Below are positions 35,872-46,745 of a stretch of 64,000 bases of DNA, piece by piece. A program made the position numbers and the translations under genes. Source of the DNA: Anodontia alba (taxonomy: Eukaryota; Mollusca; Bivalvia; Lucinida; Lucinidae). Each line of letters begins with the position of its first letter. The stretch's first letter is position 1. The stretch is from the NCBI GenBank assembly GCA_964016985.1, contig OZ024830.1, forward strand, positions 65,490,690 through 65,554,689. The letters are read 5' to 3'. The notes beneath the pieces were generated by a model that was not told where the DNA came from, searched no databases, and was given only the letters and a program-made list of their open reading frames with translations.

Positions 35872-37370
35872 TCATATGTATACTTGACTCTGGAGGCTGC
35901 CAATCTTCTTAAGCATCAGAGGCTTGAATTTCCTGGCCCCCACCACTTTTTGGGCAACAACGACTGGCCCCAAACTATGCAAATTTGTAACTTGCTGAGA
36001 CATATCCCTCAAGTAAAATATTGCAAAGGTAGAAGACTGATTCCAGACTGCTGCTTTGACAATGTCATTGAGCGGAACCTTGTCAAAGAATGCCCAAGAA
36101 GAAGATAGCACCCTAACTTCAGGAGCCATAATTTTTAAAAAGGACATGTCTCTTTGGGCGAGTTTCCAAAAGGCAAGCTTAATGTTATAAGATACCTTTC
36201 TCAAGACTGAAGTCTTGGAGATGTCATTTGCCTTTTATGTGTAAAAAGAGTCCAGTTGTATTTTTACAATAAGAACTAGTCATCCTGAGGTAAAACTTTA
36301 ATGCTCTAATTGGGCATAAAAGTCTATCTTAATGTTCCCTTTTGCATATGCGAGCTAAATTAGGAATGACTATAGGATCTCGGCAAATAGGCAGAAGCTG
36401 ATTCTAAGCAAAAAATCCAGTTTGTTCCATCAATGGGATTAAACCATATGATGATTTCAATCCATTGCCAAAACATGAATTTCACTGCATCTCTTGGCTG
36501 TGGCAAGGGCTAACAAGAAAAACACCTACGGTATTATGGACAGGGTTTTTTAAATAACGAAGAGAGTAAGAGTTGTCTCTGTTGCATCTACTGGTCCTCC
36601 TCTTCATCCCTACCAAATAATGAAAGCAATCCATTACAGAATAACAGTAACATATAACTTTGAAAAAAAAAGGTTAACCAAAAGTCAAACCTCGGACGAC
36701 GCCCGATGCCCGCCCGCCTCCCCACCCGACACCCGCCCGCTCGACTGGACATCTTTATTTCCAATAAAAAGGCTGTTTTAATCATAACATGAAGTTTGGA
36801 AGCCTTGTGTAAAGGTTCATATGGGACTTTTTGCAGGCAAATTAAGACCCAAGATAAATCCCATTTCGGGGTAAGAGATCTTTGGACAGGACATTGCAAT
36901 TCAAAAGATCTGATTAACTCTGATAAGACTGGATTAGAACTGACCCTAGAACCAAACTTAAATTTAACTGTATTTGAAATCGCCCTTGATGGTAGTGATT
37001 TGACATTTTTTTTTCAGAGAAAGTGTATATAAGAAAATCGGCTATGATAGTAAGAAAGGCTGAGATCAGAGTAACTTTTTTTTTTTTGTGATACTAACTG
37101 GAATATATGACCCATTTTGCATTATAGACTTTCTGAGTAGATGCTCTTCTTGATTTTGAGACTAAATCAGCAATATTTTGCAGAAATGTTTTATCTCTAA
37201 TTGATTGCTTGATAACTCCCAAACATGAAGGGCAATAGTTGGGAGGATTTGATGTTGAAACTTTCCAACTGCTTGTGTTATTAAGTTTGGAAAGTATGGC
37301 AAGCTGATAAGGGCTGATACTAGTAGCTGTAACTCCTCTGAGAACCAAGGACACTGAGATTGATGGATTT
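35872..37370 (-). pseudogene. DIRS-A tyrosine recombinase
   Basis: Catalyses integration of the circular DIRS intermediate in intact relatives. Minus-strand pieces: LGVIKQSIRDKTFLQNIADL and STQKVYNAKWVIYSS (N-terminal core-binding part, ~37094-37250), PVQRSLTPKWDLSWVL (~36850), then SSSWAFFDKVPL and STFAIFYLRDM (C-terminal catalytic part, 36204-35872). Where element B has HEVR, A has PEVR, so the catalytic His of the H-x-x-R box is lost. A ~250-bp GC-rich insertion (~36518-36767) splits the gene near TAFLL. Frameshifts separate the pieces. Confidence 0.82.
36518..36767. mobile_element. ~250-bp GC-rich insertion in DIRS-A recombinase
   Basis: B reads continuously caagagctaagagaaaggct. A has the same flanks separated by ~250 bp that include gcccgatgcccgcccgcctc, far more GC-rich than its surroundings. 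Origin unknown; I saw no recognisable ends or target duplication beyond an A-run. Confidence 0.6.
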
Positions 37371-40300
37371 TGGTGAGAACAGATGGTATCAAACTATTGG
37401 TGGAAATGCACAAGCATGTAGATTGATCCAATTCATTGATAATGCATCCATCGCAAAGGCTTGATTGTCATGAATTGGAAAGACATACAATGGGAGTTTG
37501 TTACTAAATCAAGCCGCAAACAAATCCACATTGGGAAAACTAAGCATTTGAAAAATACGATTTGCCACCATCTGATTCAAGGACAATTCTGTATTGAGAG
37601 GTTTGTCTTATCTCGAGTGACAGGCTGCAAGACTGTTGAGTTTCCCTGGAATGTGACAAAGTCTGAGAATTATATCATGTTCCAGGCACCAGTGGAGGAT
37701 TTCCAATACTTCTATACATAGATTGGGAGAATGTGTTCCTTCTTGTTTGTTGTTATACGAGACCAATTGTGTTGTCGGTGGATATCATAACACAAGTTGT
37801 ATATGTACTGTATGGCCTTTTTCAGTGCAAAATGAATAGCCATTATTTCTAGAATATGGATATGGAACTGGGACTGGTCTTCTGCCTAAAAACGAGGAAA
37901 AGCTAGTCACATCGGCTTGACATGAGCATCTAATCCATAAAAAAGGAATGCATTGGGACTTGAGGGATGGATAAATGTTCCCTGGGCTAAGTGATTGGGG
38001 TCTATTCACCACTTCAAATGAAATCAGATTATACTCGTGCTCTAAATTTGATGATCCATCAGAAGTATATGAGGTCTCTAAACTGACAACAGACACATTT
38101 GGAGCAGTCGTAAATGAAGTCTTCCTTGAACTACAAAGTCTGCTGCAGCACTGAGTTTGCCCAAATGAGAAAGGAAAGTTCGTGCAGAAACCTTAGTCTG
38201 AGATAGAAATTGTTTGATTGCTAAGAGAAGGGATTCATCACAATCTGGTGGTACTCTGACTGTATTTTGTTGTATTAGAAATTCCATAAAGGTGAATTGC
38301 TGAAGTTGTTTAGGGGCGTATGCAGCCTCGCAAACAACAGTGTTGCATACTGAGAGATTAAATCAAACCAAGCCTCCGATTTTGTGATTTTGTGTGTTCT
38401 TTCTTTCCAAAGGCAATCCTCAAATCTGACTTTTTAATGACAGATTTCTATCTGTCATTCTTCGTCGTCCTTCATGATCACAATTTAGTTACAATTTTAA
38501 CGTCTGCTTCCGGCTTTCACTACCACTGAAATATGTGTCCGCTCAAAATGTAGTCCGATGCTATTAATATCTCTATAGCGCCGAGCAATTTTTAAAGCAG
38601 ACGACATTCAGAATTCTCCCTTATTTTGCAGAGAAAACCAGACTAAGCATTTCATATGAATTATTTGCCAGCGGACGAATCGCATATAATTCTCTGATAA
38701 AATCAAATTGACATCGGCTACAGACGTAGTATGCAGTCTAAGGGTTAACATATCAAAATACTTGTGTATCAATACGCCTGCGCTGGACTAAAGACGTGGC
38801 GCGAGAAACTAGACCGTAAGCCACTGTTACCAGCAATATAAACACTGTCTAATCAGCTATTACTGTCCAAATTTAATATAGATTCTGAAGATTTTTTATG
38901 CTTGATAATAAAAGAAAAAAAGGCTGTGCTCATAATCATGCTGCAAAGTGTTTTCTCCGATATTATCGGAGTGCGTTAGATATATAGGTTGTAAGGTTGA
39001 TCTGCGCAATTTGTTGTTAGCTATTAATAGAACAGGCGCTGCCTCATAACCCGCGTGTCAAAAATTAGCAGATATTTTTACCGTAAAACATAATTTCATG
39101 CAAATTGTCTCAAATGAGGAATCAGTTAGCATGAAATGTCAAATGCTGTCTCCTTGGGAAAATAAAGAAAATATTTCAAAATATGGTATGATAAAACTTT
39201 TACACAGAGCACTTGCCCATTTGTTTGACGTGTGTAAAAAATTCATACTGTCGAATTAAAGGGACAGGGCTTTAGTCAAACATTACAAGATGTATTCTCG
39301 CTGTTGTTGATTTGCTTAACATTAAAATTTTATCTGCGACATTTTAATAAAAAGGATGCTTGGGTTTAAAGTGTAACTATTTGTCAGAAAAAAAGGAAAG
39401 TGTTGAAAATCTCCATTGCTATCTGCAGCGCAACGTTAACTACTCAAGTCCTCTTATTGAATGCTCGATTGTGAAAGTGAAAGTAGACAAGTTGGCTTCT
39501 TTAAAAAGAACCCAACGAAAGGTCCGCATCTTGTTTTAAATTTGCAGGTTTGCACAGCAAATTTAATGACGTCATTTGCAACCAATTTTTAACTACAGGT
39601 ATTAAGTTATTGAAGAAAATTTATCTCAATTTTAGCTCTGTATTGCATGTTGTGCATTGTGATAACTGGCTTTGTGCAACATTTTGAGACAAAATATTTT
39701 TTTTGAAACTTCAAAACATCAAGTGAACTTCATAGCACTAAATATATATATACATCTGCAAGCATTTGATAACTGAATTTGTAGTACTACATTTTTAAAC
39801 AAATTTGAAACCTTTTTATTGGATGGGTTTTCAAAAATCCGTCCTTTAAAATAGAGAACCCCAGCAGGTTTACATTTTGGTTAACCTTTCTGATAAACCC
39901 GTCCATAATGCCGTTAGGCGTTCTTCTTGTGAAGGTTTTATACAAATTAAGATTTTTTTTTCATGAATTTCTGATAGAATCTGTCATTTCAGTGCCTTTT
40001 GGCGCTTTGATTTAGATTTGGAATGAATCCTAGACTTTGTACCATTTGGAGACAATATATTGTGTGATATATTAGTCTGCCATGTATATTGTGTGATATA
40101 TTAGTCTGCCATGTATAATATCTCTGGTGGGACAATTGTCTAGGTTCAGAAAAGGTGAGATGGCACTTTGATATAGATGAGCAGCGATAACGTCCATCAG
40201 TTTGGTGTAAATCCACTTAGGGGCATTAGGTCGTGAATTGGAAGACCTGATTGCCGAAAACAAAGTGAAGGTTATCCTTGACTGCGAATGAATAGGAACA

Positions 40301-40800
40301 TGTAGGTAAGCATTCATCAGATCTATGGTGACAGTTCAGTCATTGACTAGTATTGACTGACACACTGCCTTGGCTGTCTCCATCTTGAACTGTTGTTTTC
40401 TTACATATAGATTCGACATAGAAAGATCTATTACAGGACAGAACTTTCCGTTCTTTTTGGGTACAAGAAATTGCCAGGAATAAAAACCAGTTCCTGGATC
40501 TGGTACCCTTTCCACTGCCTAATCTGGAGAAGTTCTGTTTCTTCTTCTTGTAATAACAGGAAGGAAGACTGAGTCAGACATTGGAACTGTAGATAGAGGG
40601 GGAGTCAAATTAAATGGTATCCTGAATCCTTCTTGGATGATAGAAATGACCAATTTGTTTTGAACTAATTCTCCCCACTGCCACAAAGTGGGCCAGTCTT
40701 CCTGCCACTGGAAAATCTTGACCTTGTAAGACAGGCAGTGGAGAGGGTTGGCTTTCAGAGCTTTGTGGAAGACAAGGCAGGTCTAGAGGAGGGGAGCTGT
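37371..40800 (-). pseudogene. DIRS-A reverse transcriptase-RNase H
   Basis: From 5' (right) to 3': FLVPKKNGK-type N-terminal motif (~40450), TIDLMNAYLHVPI (motif A, ~40320), a palm segment ending FLNLDN where B has YLDD (catalytic loop destroyed), then an unrelated 1.66-kb insertion (38304-39963). The thumb follows with VSARTFLSHLGKLSAAADFV (38287-38078), a connection/RNase H region (~38070-37800), and the ISTDNT site (~37790). A 29-bp tandem duplication (tattgtgtgatatattagtc unit at 40057 and 40086) further breaks the palm. The RNase H N-terminal half deleted from B is still present here, though stop-ridden. Confidence 0.8.
38304..39963. mobile_element. 1.66-kb unknown insertion with 11-bp flanking repeat
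   Basis: tgaattgctga (38293-38303) and tgaatttctga (39964-39974) flank the insert. Element B has one copy (gtgaatttctgag) at the homologous reverse-transcriptase position. The insert has no homology to B, no long frame and no clear inverted ends. Near its left end is a small hairpin, tgacagatttctatctgtca. An 11-bp duplication without inverted ends suggests a retroposon, but no poly-A tail is obvious. Confidence 0.7.
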
Positions 40801-41156
40801 CTTACGTCACTACTCCTCTTAGGAAATTCCTTTCTAGTATTAGCCATATAGGATTGTGACTGATTCTTAGACCTATATGGTTGGTTTTATTTAGGTCTTG
40901 AATTTTTTGTAGACTGTCTAGGTTTTCTTAAAGGACCTGCAGCCATATAGGATGATTTCTGAGACTGTATAGTCAGATTATTGGCAAAATAGGCTAGAAA
41001 TCTTTGCTGTTGTGCTTCAAGATTTGATTTTGCTACTTCCTTGACCTTACTGTCAAATAATAGATGAGTATTAATTGGAATATTTCTTAGTGCATGACTA
41101 AAATGATCCATAAGAATTTTAGAGGAGGCTATAGCTGCATCGCATACAGCCTGAAA
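40801..41156 (-). pseudogene. DIRS-A gag, 3' part
   Basis: Minus strand encodes VKEVAKSNLEAQQQRFLAYF (40887-41111), matching the corresponding region of B (KSNFEAQQQRFLA). The gene is interrupted at 41157 by element B and continues at 49352. Confidence 0.75.
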
Positions 41157-41525
41157 TGAAGTTTTTTTAAAGTAAAACGTATTTTAACGAGTAATACTTA
41201 ACCTATAGATAATGTGCTATTCTATTCTGTTTTTCACCCCCTCCACAGTCGTGATAAAGTCTTAATTCAGAAGGTCCCTTTAAACAGTTACCTGTATGAC
41301 GTAGTTCCTCCCGCTCAAATGATCACGTGTCAGTTTCTTTTATGTGTAAAACAATACACAATTAGGAGAAAAGAGCGAGGGTAGGGAGGTGGGACGATAA
41401 ATACTTATCTATAGGTTAAGTATTACTCGTTAAAATATGTTTTACTTTTAAAAAACTTCATTTTAACTTCGTAATACATTAACCTATAGATAATGTGCTA
41501 GAATTTGCAGAATAGGAGGGAGGAT
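41157..41525 (-). repeat. DIRS-B 3' inverted terminal repeat and internal complementary region
   Basis: 41195-41345 is the inverted counterpart of ~49165-49317 (shared gcacattatctataggtt, gggaccttctgaattaagac, aggtaactgtttaaa). The internal complementary region at ~41405-41512 reads tttaaaaaacttca, TTT (41461-41463), taacttcgtaatacattaac. This is the complement of the left end joined to the complement of the right end. In DIRS1 biology this region templates completion of a circular DNA. Confidence 0.9.
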
Positions 41526-41660
41526 TTCTCCTAATAAATAGGTCCCAACTTCTGAATTAAGACTTAGGAAACCCAAACTTAGATATATAAAATAAAGGAC
41601 TTAATTAATGCATAAAGCAATAATAAATGTCCTTTAAACCAAGGATAAGATAATCCAGGG

Positions 41661-42990
41661 TTAAGATATATCAAATAAAAGGTATAATATAACATAATTA
41701 GTGTATATTAAGTACCTTTCTAGTGTAGCATCAGGTGTAGGAGGCTGTTGACGTTGTCTATGCATCCAGAGCTGAGTGCTGTTGGCCCCCACCACTTTTT
41801 GGGCCACCACAATGGGGCCCAAACTTTGTAGATTTTCTGCTTGTTGAAACATTTCCCTGAGGTAGAATCTTGCAAAGGTTGATGATCTGTTCCAAACCGC
41901 TGCTTGAAGGATATCATGGAGAGGAACTTTGTCAAAGAAAGCCCAGGAAGAGGAAAGAGCTCTGACTTCATGAGCTTTGATTTTAAGGAAAGAAATGTCT
42001 CGTTTAGTGAGTTTCCTGTAGGCAAGTTTAATACTGTAAGATATCCATTTCGAGATAGTATCTTTAGAAATATCTTTATTGCCTTTAATGGGAAGAAAAA
42101 GTCTAGTTCTGTTCTGGCAATAAGAGCTAGTCATTTTAAGATAGAACTTCAGAGACCTAACGGGACAAAGAAGTCTGTCTATATGTTCCCTTTTACATAT
42201 TCGAGCAAGACTAGGAACAACAATAGGGTCTGGTTTAACAGAAGAAGCTGGTTTTTAACTAAAAAGCCAGATTTAAGTATCAAGGAAACTGAACCATCAG
42301 TTTGATTGAATCTTAAGTGGTGAGAATCCATAGCCAAAGCATGTATTTCGCTACACCTTTTAGCAGTGGCAAGAGCTAAGAGAAAGGCTGTCTTAATAGT
42401 AACGTGGAATTTAGAAGCCTTATCAAGAGGTTCAAAGGGTGGTTTTTGTAGACATACTAAAACCCATGATAAGTCCCATTTAGGTGTAAGAGATCTTTGT
42501 ACTGGTCGTTGCAGTTCGAAAGATCTGATTAGTTCAGATAAGACTGGATTAGATCCCGATTCTATTACCAGTTTTGAATTTGAGAGTGTTAGAGATCATA
42601 GATCTATAACCTTTAACAGTACTGATTTGGCATTTCTTTTCCAAGAAAAGAAAGATTTAGAAATTGGCTATAACTGTAATAGGGGCCGAGATCGGATTAA
42701 CCTTTTTTGTATGACACCAATTAGAGAAGATGGTCCATTTTGCATCGTAGACTTTTTGTGTAGATGTTCTTCTTGATCTGGAGACAAAATCTGCAACATT
42801 TTGCGAAAATTGTTTATCTCTGATTGATTGTTTGATAACTCCCAAGCGTGAAGGTCGAGAAGTGGGAGGTTTTGATGGACAAATCTTCCTTTGGATTGAG
42901 TCAAGAGTCTTGGAATTAGTGGCAGATGAATCAGGGCTGACACTAATAGAAGAAGAAGTTCTGAGAACCACTGTTGTTGTGGCCAGAACG
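41661..42990 (-). pseudogene. DIRS-B tyrosine recombinase
   Basis: Minus strand from ~42990: SRLGVIKQSIRDKQFSQNV, STQKVYDAKWTIFSNWCH (core-binding domain), then KGYRSMISNTLKFKTG, PVQRSLTPKWDLSWVL, LATAKRCSEIHAL (contains the first catalytic Arg), and in 42134-41661 KAHEVRALSSSWAFFDKVPL (H-x-x-R box) and SSTFARFYLREM (nucleophile Tyr). This order of Arg, His-x-x-Arg and Tyr is diagnostic of DIRS recombinases. Breaks: TAA at 42657-42659 and a frame change near 42555. The catalytic residues themselves are all present, unlike in A. Confidence 0.88.
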
Positions 42991-44470
42991 GAGTTATGAG
43001 AACTATTCTGCACTGATGTTGTCAGATTTTTTCTAGAACAGCAGGTATCAGAATAAAAGGAGGAAAAGCATATGCATGAAGATGATTCCAGTCCATGGAC
43101 AGGGCATCTATCGCTAGTGCTTTGTAATCTTGAACTGGAGAGACATATAATGGGAGTCTGTGATAGAATCGTGTCGCAAACAGGTCCACATTTGGGAAAT
43201 TGAGCATCTGGAATACTGAATTCGCAATTGTTTGATCCAGAGCCCATTCTGTCTTGATAGGTTTGTCTAGTCTTGATAGGCGGTCTGCAAGAATGTTGAA
43301 TTTGCCTGGAATGTGACAAACTCTGATAACTATGTCTTGTTCCAGGCACCAATTGAGAATTCTCCAAACTTCTACGCAAAGATTGGGGGAATGAGTGCCA
43401 CCCTGTTTGTTGATATATGAGACCACCGTTGTGTTGTCTGTGGATATCATGATACAATATGAGGTTTCCAGACAGACAAAAGGCACATCTGAAGACGATG
43501 TAAGTGCAGTCTGCCTAGGCGAACAAAGTCTGCTGCAGCACTGAGTTTGCCCAAAAGAAAAAGGAAAGTTCGTGCCGATACATGTTTGAATGACAGAATT
43601 TTCTTGATTGTCAGAAATAGGTTCTGTACATGATCCGTTGGAATCCTGACTAAATTTTGTTGCGTCAGATATTCCATGCCTATAAAGGTGAATTTCTGAG
43701 CGGGAAACAGATCCGATTTCTTGAGATTTGGCAGAAAACCTAGACTTTGAATAGTTTGAATGCAAAATCTTGTCTGAGTAATCAAGCGGTTGCGAATCAG
43801 ATTTTTGATCAGCCAATCGTCTAGGTATGGAAAGACTGATATGGCACGTTGGCATAGAAACGCTGCTATAACGTCCATCAGTTTCGAAAATATCAACAGA
43901 CTTAGGGACATTCCGAACGGTAAGGCCGTGAAGTGATAGACTTGATCTTCATGAACGAAACAAAGATACTTCCGGGAGTAATGATGTATCGGAACTTGTA
44001 GGTATGCATCTGTTAAGTCTATGGAGACAGCCCAGTCGTTGAGTCTTATCGCTTGTCTTACCGACTTGACTGTCTCCATTTTGAAAGACTGTTTCTTTAT
44101 GTATCGGTTCAATAAAGAAATGTCTATGATCAAACGTTACTTTCCGTTCTTTTTTGGAACAAGGAAGATCCGGGAATAAAAACCAGGAGTTCCTGGATTC
44201 AGTACCCTTTCCACTGCCAGTTTGTTGAGAAGGTTTTCAATCTCTTTTCTGAGATACGGGGAGGAAGATTGACTCATTCTGATTGAAACAGATGACAAAG
44301 GAGGAATTTTGCTGAATGGTATCCTGAATCTGTGTCGTACGATAGAGAGGACCCATTTGTTGTCTGTAATTTCCTCCCATTTTTCCACAAAATGGGCCAA
44401 TCGTCCTCCCACTGGAATGTCCGAGAGCGGTAGAGCAGGCAGTGGAAAGAGCTGGTCTTCATAATCTTGT
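42991..44470 (-). pseudogene. DIRS-B reverse transcriptase-RNase H
   Basis: Minus strand: GGRLAHFVEKWEEITDNKWV (N-terminal, 44412-44137), in-frame TAA at 44137-44139, then IIDISLLNRYI, SIDLTDAYLQVPI (motif A), FTALPFGMSLSLLIFSKLM (motif B), FPYLDDWLI (motif C, intact YLDD) and SARTFLFLLGKLSAAADFV (thumb). After WKPHI the sequence jumps straight to MISTDNTTVVSYINKQGG in another frame. About 260 bp carrying the connection and first half of RNase H, still present in A, are deleted. Next come HIPGKFNILADRLSRL and NVDLFATRFYHRLPLYVS. Palm catalytic residues survive but RNase H cannot. Confidence 0.9.
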
Positions 44471-46697
44471 GGAGGAAGAGGCAGGTTTAGAGGAGGGGAA
44501 CTGATGGATGTTACCAGTCCTCTTGATATTATCTTTTTTAGTGTGAGAAGATGAACTTTGAGGTTGATTTTTGGACCTATACGATTGCGTAGGTTTAGGT
44601 CTGGGTGTTGTTTGTTTGGCAGGGTATTTAGGTATCTTGAAAGCTCTACTCTGAGTAGGAGGCTTATAAGAATGAGATTGTGACTGAATGGAAGTGGAAG
44701 CTAAAAACCTTTGCTGTTGAGCTTCAAAATTTGATTTGTCTATTTCTTTTATCCTGCCATCAAATAAAGTTTTAGAATTAAAATTGGAGCATTCCTTAAC
44801 TCATATGTGGAATTGTCGAGAAGCAGTTTTGATGGAGCTAGGGCTGCGTCCCTCCTAGCTTGGAATATTTCAGTAGTTAAAAGTGTAGACATGGCGGTAG
44901 CATGTTTAATCGATTTGGCTACGGTCTCCATGAGTCTGGAAAGGGCCGCAACCGACATCGATTCCTCTTGTAAGCAAAGGAAGGCAGCTGAAGAAAATAG
45001 ATCAGCATGGGAATTAATTGACACTAATTTTCTTGCCTTCCTTTCCCATGCTTCCAAATTCTTCAGCGGAATGGAAGCTCTTCTTTTATTGGAAATGTCT
45101 AGGAGAGATGCATCTGCTTCCAACTGAGGAATATTGTCAGTGGGCAAATATTGGTTTTGGCTCTTGTAGAATTTAGTCGGAGCAAGGGCCGAAACCAAGC
45201 TTTGCGGGCATATCCAGTCTCTAGAACATTTATCCGAATCTAGTCTGTTTCGAATGTACTTTGTAGTATTTTCAACCTCTTTGGACCGGGGAAGAACAAG
45301 TAATGGAGTCAAACGGGACTCCATTAAGTGTTCAATCCTAGAAAGAGGCTTTGATGGTGCTTGATCCTGCTGAGTTTTTGGACATAACTCAGGAGGGAGA
45401 AGCCGGAAGACCTCATTTATAGCGTGGTCAAAAGACCTGACTTCAGATTCAGTCTCAAAATCAGTCTCTTTATTCCGTTGAGGCAGATTCGGTTGAAATT
45501 GATCAAAATTAATTGGTTGAGTATTGACTGGAATAAAACTAGGCTCCTCAGGTTGTATGGGAGTTTACGTTTGAACTAACTGGGGAGATTTATGAGCCCT
45601 TGTGTATCTACCAATGTCAAGTTGAGATTGGGAAGAATTTGATGAAGAAGACGGCGTCATCGATCGTCTTCTTCTCTTTTTGTGTGAGTGTTTAGATCTC
45701 TTTGATTTCTTCTTTTGTCTCGAAGAACTCAAAGAGTCTGATCTAGATGTGGAAGGAGAAGAAGAAGACCATCGATGTCTTCTTCTCTTCTTTGATTTAT
45801 GATCTCTTGTTGACTGTTCCTTCCGTGAAGGTCTAGTCTGAGATACATCAGTGGAATTAGGCAGATCAATCATCACACTCGGATCTGAGATCTGCGAGAA
45901 GTCGGGTTCGAGTGGGATTAACTGTTTGGAAGAAGTAGCTGGCTTTGGGAACTCTGGCCTTTCAGAGTGTTCATATCCAGGAGTATGTACATTTGGTAGT
46001 CTACGGCCACTACCGTGAGAAACATGGCTGCTTATAGAAGGAGCATAATTTTGCAGAGGCACATTGACTGGTAAATAACCAGGAACAAATTGAGTTTGCA
46101 AGTCATATGCAAATGACTGGTAACTAATGCCTGGTTGACTGGTGACTGGTGCCTGGTTGACTGGTGACTGGCTGACCAGTGACTGGATGACTGGTGACTG
46201 GTTGACTGGTTGACCGGTGACTGGATGACCGGTGATAAGTTGCCCGGTGATTGGTTGACTGGTGACTGGTGATTGGTTGACTGGTTGACCAGTGACTGGA
46301 TGACCGGTTGACTGGTGACTGGTGGACTTAATGCTCGGTCGGACTCTAAGTCCCCCGGGCTGCCACCTTGATGGGTCCTGCCCCGAGCAGTATAGCTTTG
46401 AGGGGCGGTGCTCCCATCAACAGTCCCGCTGTCAGACAAGTCTGACTGGGACTTGTGTGTCTTCTTAGATTTCTTCTGCTTTCTTCTCTGTGTCATGACT
46501 GACTTCCTAGTGGCATATAGATGTCTCTTCTCGGTGAGGATCCACACTTTATCAGTCCAAGAACTGCAAACAGAACAAGGAGAAATACATGTGCAAGCAG
46601 TACAAGATAAAAAAGAAGGGTGATTATCCCATTTTGCTTTCAAATGACCACAGTTGCCACGGGCGAAATGCATCGAATGACGCAGAAACAAAGACAC
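44471..46697 (-). pseudogene. DIRS-B gag-like protein
   Basis: 5' part (46697-46032): a Cys/His-rich head (CGHLKAKWDNHPSFLSC, CSVCSSW), a basic RRKQKKSKKTHK stretch, then SPVNQ/HQSPVNQ-type repeats. A frame change inside those repeats leads to the second frame (46101 on): a Ser/Arg/Lys-rich region (KKRRRHRWSSSSPSTSR, KKSKRSKHSHKKRRRR), TAA at 45565-45567, then the same frame continues. It includes VENTTKYIRNRL, then LEADASLLDISNKRRASIPL and AALSRLMETVAKSIKHA to 44749. A last frame change leads to KSNFEAQQQRFLA. Probably the nucleic-acid-binding structural ORF upstream of reverse transcriptase. Confidence 0.78.
46100..46335 (-). repeat. Coding minisatellite in DIRS-B gag (ctggtga / accagtcac units)
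   Basis: Short units of tgactggtgactgg and ggttgactgg type, mostly 7-10 bp. On the minus strand they encode SPVNQ and QSTSHQSS-type repeats. Because units are not multiples of three, length change shifts the frame, and the gag frame does change here. Element A has a decayed counterpart at 50350-50640, and C a different ~60-bp repeat. Confidence 0.8.
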
Positions 46698-46745
46698 AGA
46701 AAATAAACATTAATAAAGCAAGAAATCTAAAATCGATAATTTGAA

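Noticed and set aside
41904..42305. Plus-strand open frames across 41904-42776 and 44807-45127
   Set aside because: They are antisense shadows of DIRS-B recombinase and gag, which carry the recognisable motifs on the minus strand.
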